Below are positions 59,883 through 64,000 of a stretch of 64,000 nucleotides of DNA, in pieces. A program made the translations under genes and the position numbers. The notes beneath the pieces were generated by a model. The model did no database searches. It worked only from the letters and a program-made list of their open reading frames with translations, and had not been told where the DNA came from. This stretch comes from DASQYE01 sp035940775 (lineage in GTDB: Bacteria; Acidobacteriota; Blastocatellia; Pyrinomonadales; Pyrinomonadaceae), in contig DASZEN010000011.1 of assembly GCA_035940775.1 (NCBI GenBank), positions 1 through 64,000 on the forward strand, in the 5' to 3' direction. Position 1 is the stretch's first letter. Each line of letters starts with the position of its first letter.

Positions 59883-59926
59883 ATCTCCGCGCCCGGCGTT
59901 GGATTTTGATCTCCGCGCCTGGTGTT
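59883..59926. repeat. Short direct repeat
   Basis: ATCTCCGCGCCCGGCGTT and ATCTCCGCGCCTGGTGTT, 18 bases with two differences, separated by 8 bases in the gap between the TPR gene and the VWA gene. Confidence 0.7.
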
Positions 59927-59939
59927 CATCCATTTCTCT

Positions 59940-63164
<3,225 letters not shown>

Positions 63165-63207
63165 CTTTGCAATACCTGATAAAACTGAAAACCTCGCCCG
63201 TGCGCCT

Positions 63208-63627
63208 TTATGGGCCCACGAAGGAGCGGTCTCGCAAACGAACCACGAATCGCAGACCCGACCACACCTCGTTCACGGCACAGACCTTCGTATCAACGAG
63301 CCCCGCTCCGAGCCCCGTCCGCTGCACCACCTCAAAAGAAAGATCAGTCGAGACGCCGGAACTCTTCCTGGGCCACGCCACCCACAGCATTCCATCGGGC
63401 GTAAGCCGTGCCGCCAGCTTCGCAAAATTTGCGCTCAACTCCCGGCGGCTCGCGGCGAAAAACAGAATGAGATTAAGCGATTGTCTTAATCTCGGCACGA
63501 TCACAGCGCCGTCAGGCAACGTGCCAAGCTCCGCCCGAAAATTCCCCGGAGCATTAACGAGCGCAACGCGGTAATCTTCCCGGATACCAAGTTTCCTGAT
63601 GAGCGGAGTTCCCGTGTAGCCTGCCAC
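63208..63627 (-). CDS. DUF3052 protein
   Basis: The 139-residue protein matches DUF3052: MAGYTGTPLIRKLGIREDYR at the start, LNLILFFAASRRELSANFAK in the middle and GMLWVAWPRKSSGVSTDLSF near the end. The family has no assigned function. The start is a GTG at 63627. It lies 43 bases upstream of the VWA gene on the same strand and could be cotranscribed. Confidence 0.85.
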   Translation of the reverse strand: MAGYTGTPLIRKLGIREDYRVALVNAPGNFRAELGTLPDGAVIVPRLRQSLNLILFFAASRRELSANFAKLAARLTPDGMLWVAWPRKSSGVSTDLSFEVVQRTGLGAGLVDTKVCAVNEVWSGLRFVVRLRDRSFVGP

Positions 63628-63755
63628 CTGTCCGGTCTCTCAAAGTAAACGCGCCGTCTCAACTCTTAAATCACGGTCGTGACGATCTCGCGAATGCTGC
63701 GTTGTAGTTCGCGGTCGTCCGTGATGGGCGAGCAAAGCGCTTGCTTAGGATATAT

Positions 63756-63965
63756 TCAGGCAGCTTCTGCGGGCGTGGGCGCGCTGGCGTGTCGCGTCAG
63801 ATATTCAAGAACTTCATCCTGCATACGTGCGATCTCCGCGCGATAGCCGCTCGCCACTGCCGGGAACTCTTCGGGCGCGGCTGTCACGCGCAGTTGAGAT
63901 AGCAGGCGTTGAAAATAGAGAATGCGCTCTTGAGTCGCTTCCATCTCCCGGTCGTTGTGAATCAT
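63756..63965 (-). CDS. Small unknown protein
   Basis: A 69-residue, mostly helical protein (EMEATQERILYFQRLLSQLR, then PEEFPAVASGYRAEIARMQD). GGAGGTGAGG provides a strong ribosome site for the ATG at 63965. No family is recognised. It reads toward the DUF3052 gene with a 128-base gap. Confidence 0.65.
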   Translation of the reverse strand: MIHNDREMEATQERILYFQRLLSQLRVTAAPEEFPAVASGYRAEIARMQDEVLEYLTRHASAPTPAEAA

Positions 63966-64000
63966 TGCCTCACCTCCACAATCCCGCGACGAGTACGATC

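Overview
The window is a GC-rich bacterial chromosome segment interrupted by one large, visibly AT-richer mobile element. The host is most likely an acidobacterium, perhaps Blastocatellia-like. This is an inference from the MacB-type permease with an N-terminal prefix domain next to a PadR regulator (the 'acidobacterial duplicated orphan permease' arrangement), the general gene mix and the intergenic repeat hairpins. No rRNA or marker gene is present to settle it.

Left host region (1-19.87 kb): a winged-helix regulator, an FAD/Rieske oxidoreductase, a GerMN-domain lipoprotein-like protein, topoisomerase IB, then convergently rtcB, aroK and aroA. Next come an RsbW-like kinase with an RsbV-like STAS protein, a DUF2062 membrane protein, a large secreted TPR-like protein, a double-PDZ protein, an MBL-fold hydrolase and a fatty-acid beta-oxidation operon in the order fadN-fadA-fadE. 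The fadN promoter has a palindrome matching the Bacillus-type FadR operator exactly in its -35/-10 spacer. A TetR protein resembling that FadR, followed by an acyl-CoA synthetase and a flavin reductase, lies about 34 kb away (51-54 kb) with a weaker copy of the same box upstream.

Mobile region (about 19.87-42.16 kb): a Tn7-like transposon with tnsA, tnsB, tnsC and a tniQ gene, three 21-bp-spaced binding-site repeats at one end and three inverted copies at the other. No cas genes or CRISPR array are visible. Cargo comprises an XRE regulator, a TM2 protein, an Imm5-like protein, an sce7725/sce7726 pair, a ribbon-helix-helix-like protein, a compact RiPP cluster, a Sel1/DUF2971 protein, a glycosyltransferase with an unknown partner, an operon of small genes and an XRE-ImmA/IrrE gene with partner. 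The RiPP cluster is the main discovery candidate: a precursor ending in a Y-N-R / H-N-R / H-N-R core, a radical SAM/SPASM enzyme, a 2OG-Fe(II) oxygenase and a HExxH protein, with three of the four genes overlapping or nearly abutting. Immediately beyond the right end sit three more end-type repeats in the opposite orientation, suggesting a relic of an earlier related transposon in the same place.

Right host region (42.2-64 kb): the ADOP permease and PadR regulator, a two-gene locus with a PEP-synthase-like protein and a deoxyribosyltransferase-like protein, a membrane protein with a GAF-like domain, the flavin reductase/acyl-CoA synthetase/TetR operon, an MscS channel, tRNA-Ser(UGA), a YbdK-type carboxylate-amine ligase, a Crp/Fnr regulator, a response regulator, a TPR protein, a large VWA protein, a DUF3052 protein and a small unknown protein.

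Host intergenic gaps repeatedly hold long imperfect hairpins built from heptad-like direct repeats of several sequence classes. All functions are assigned by reading the sequence; no database search was run.
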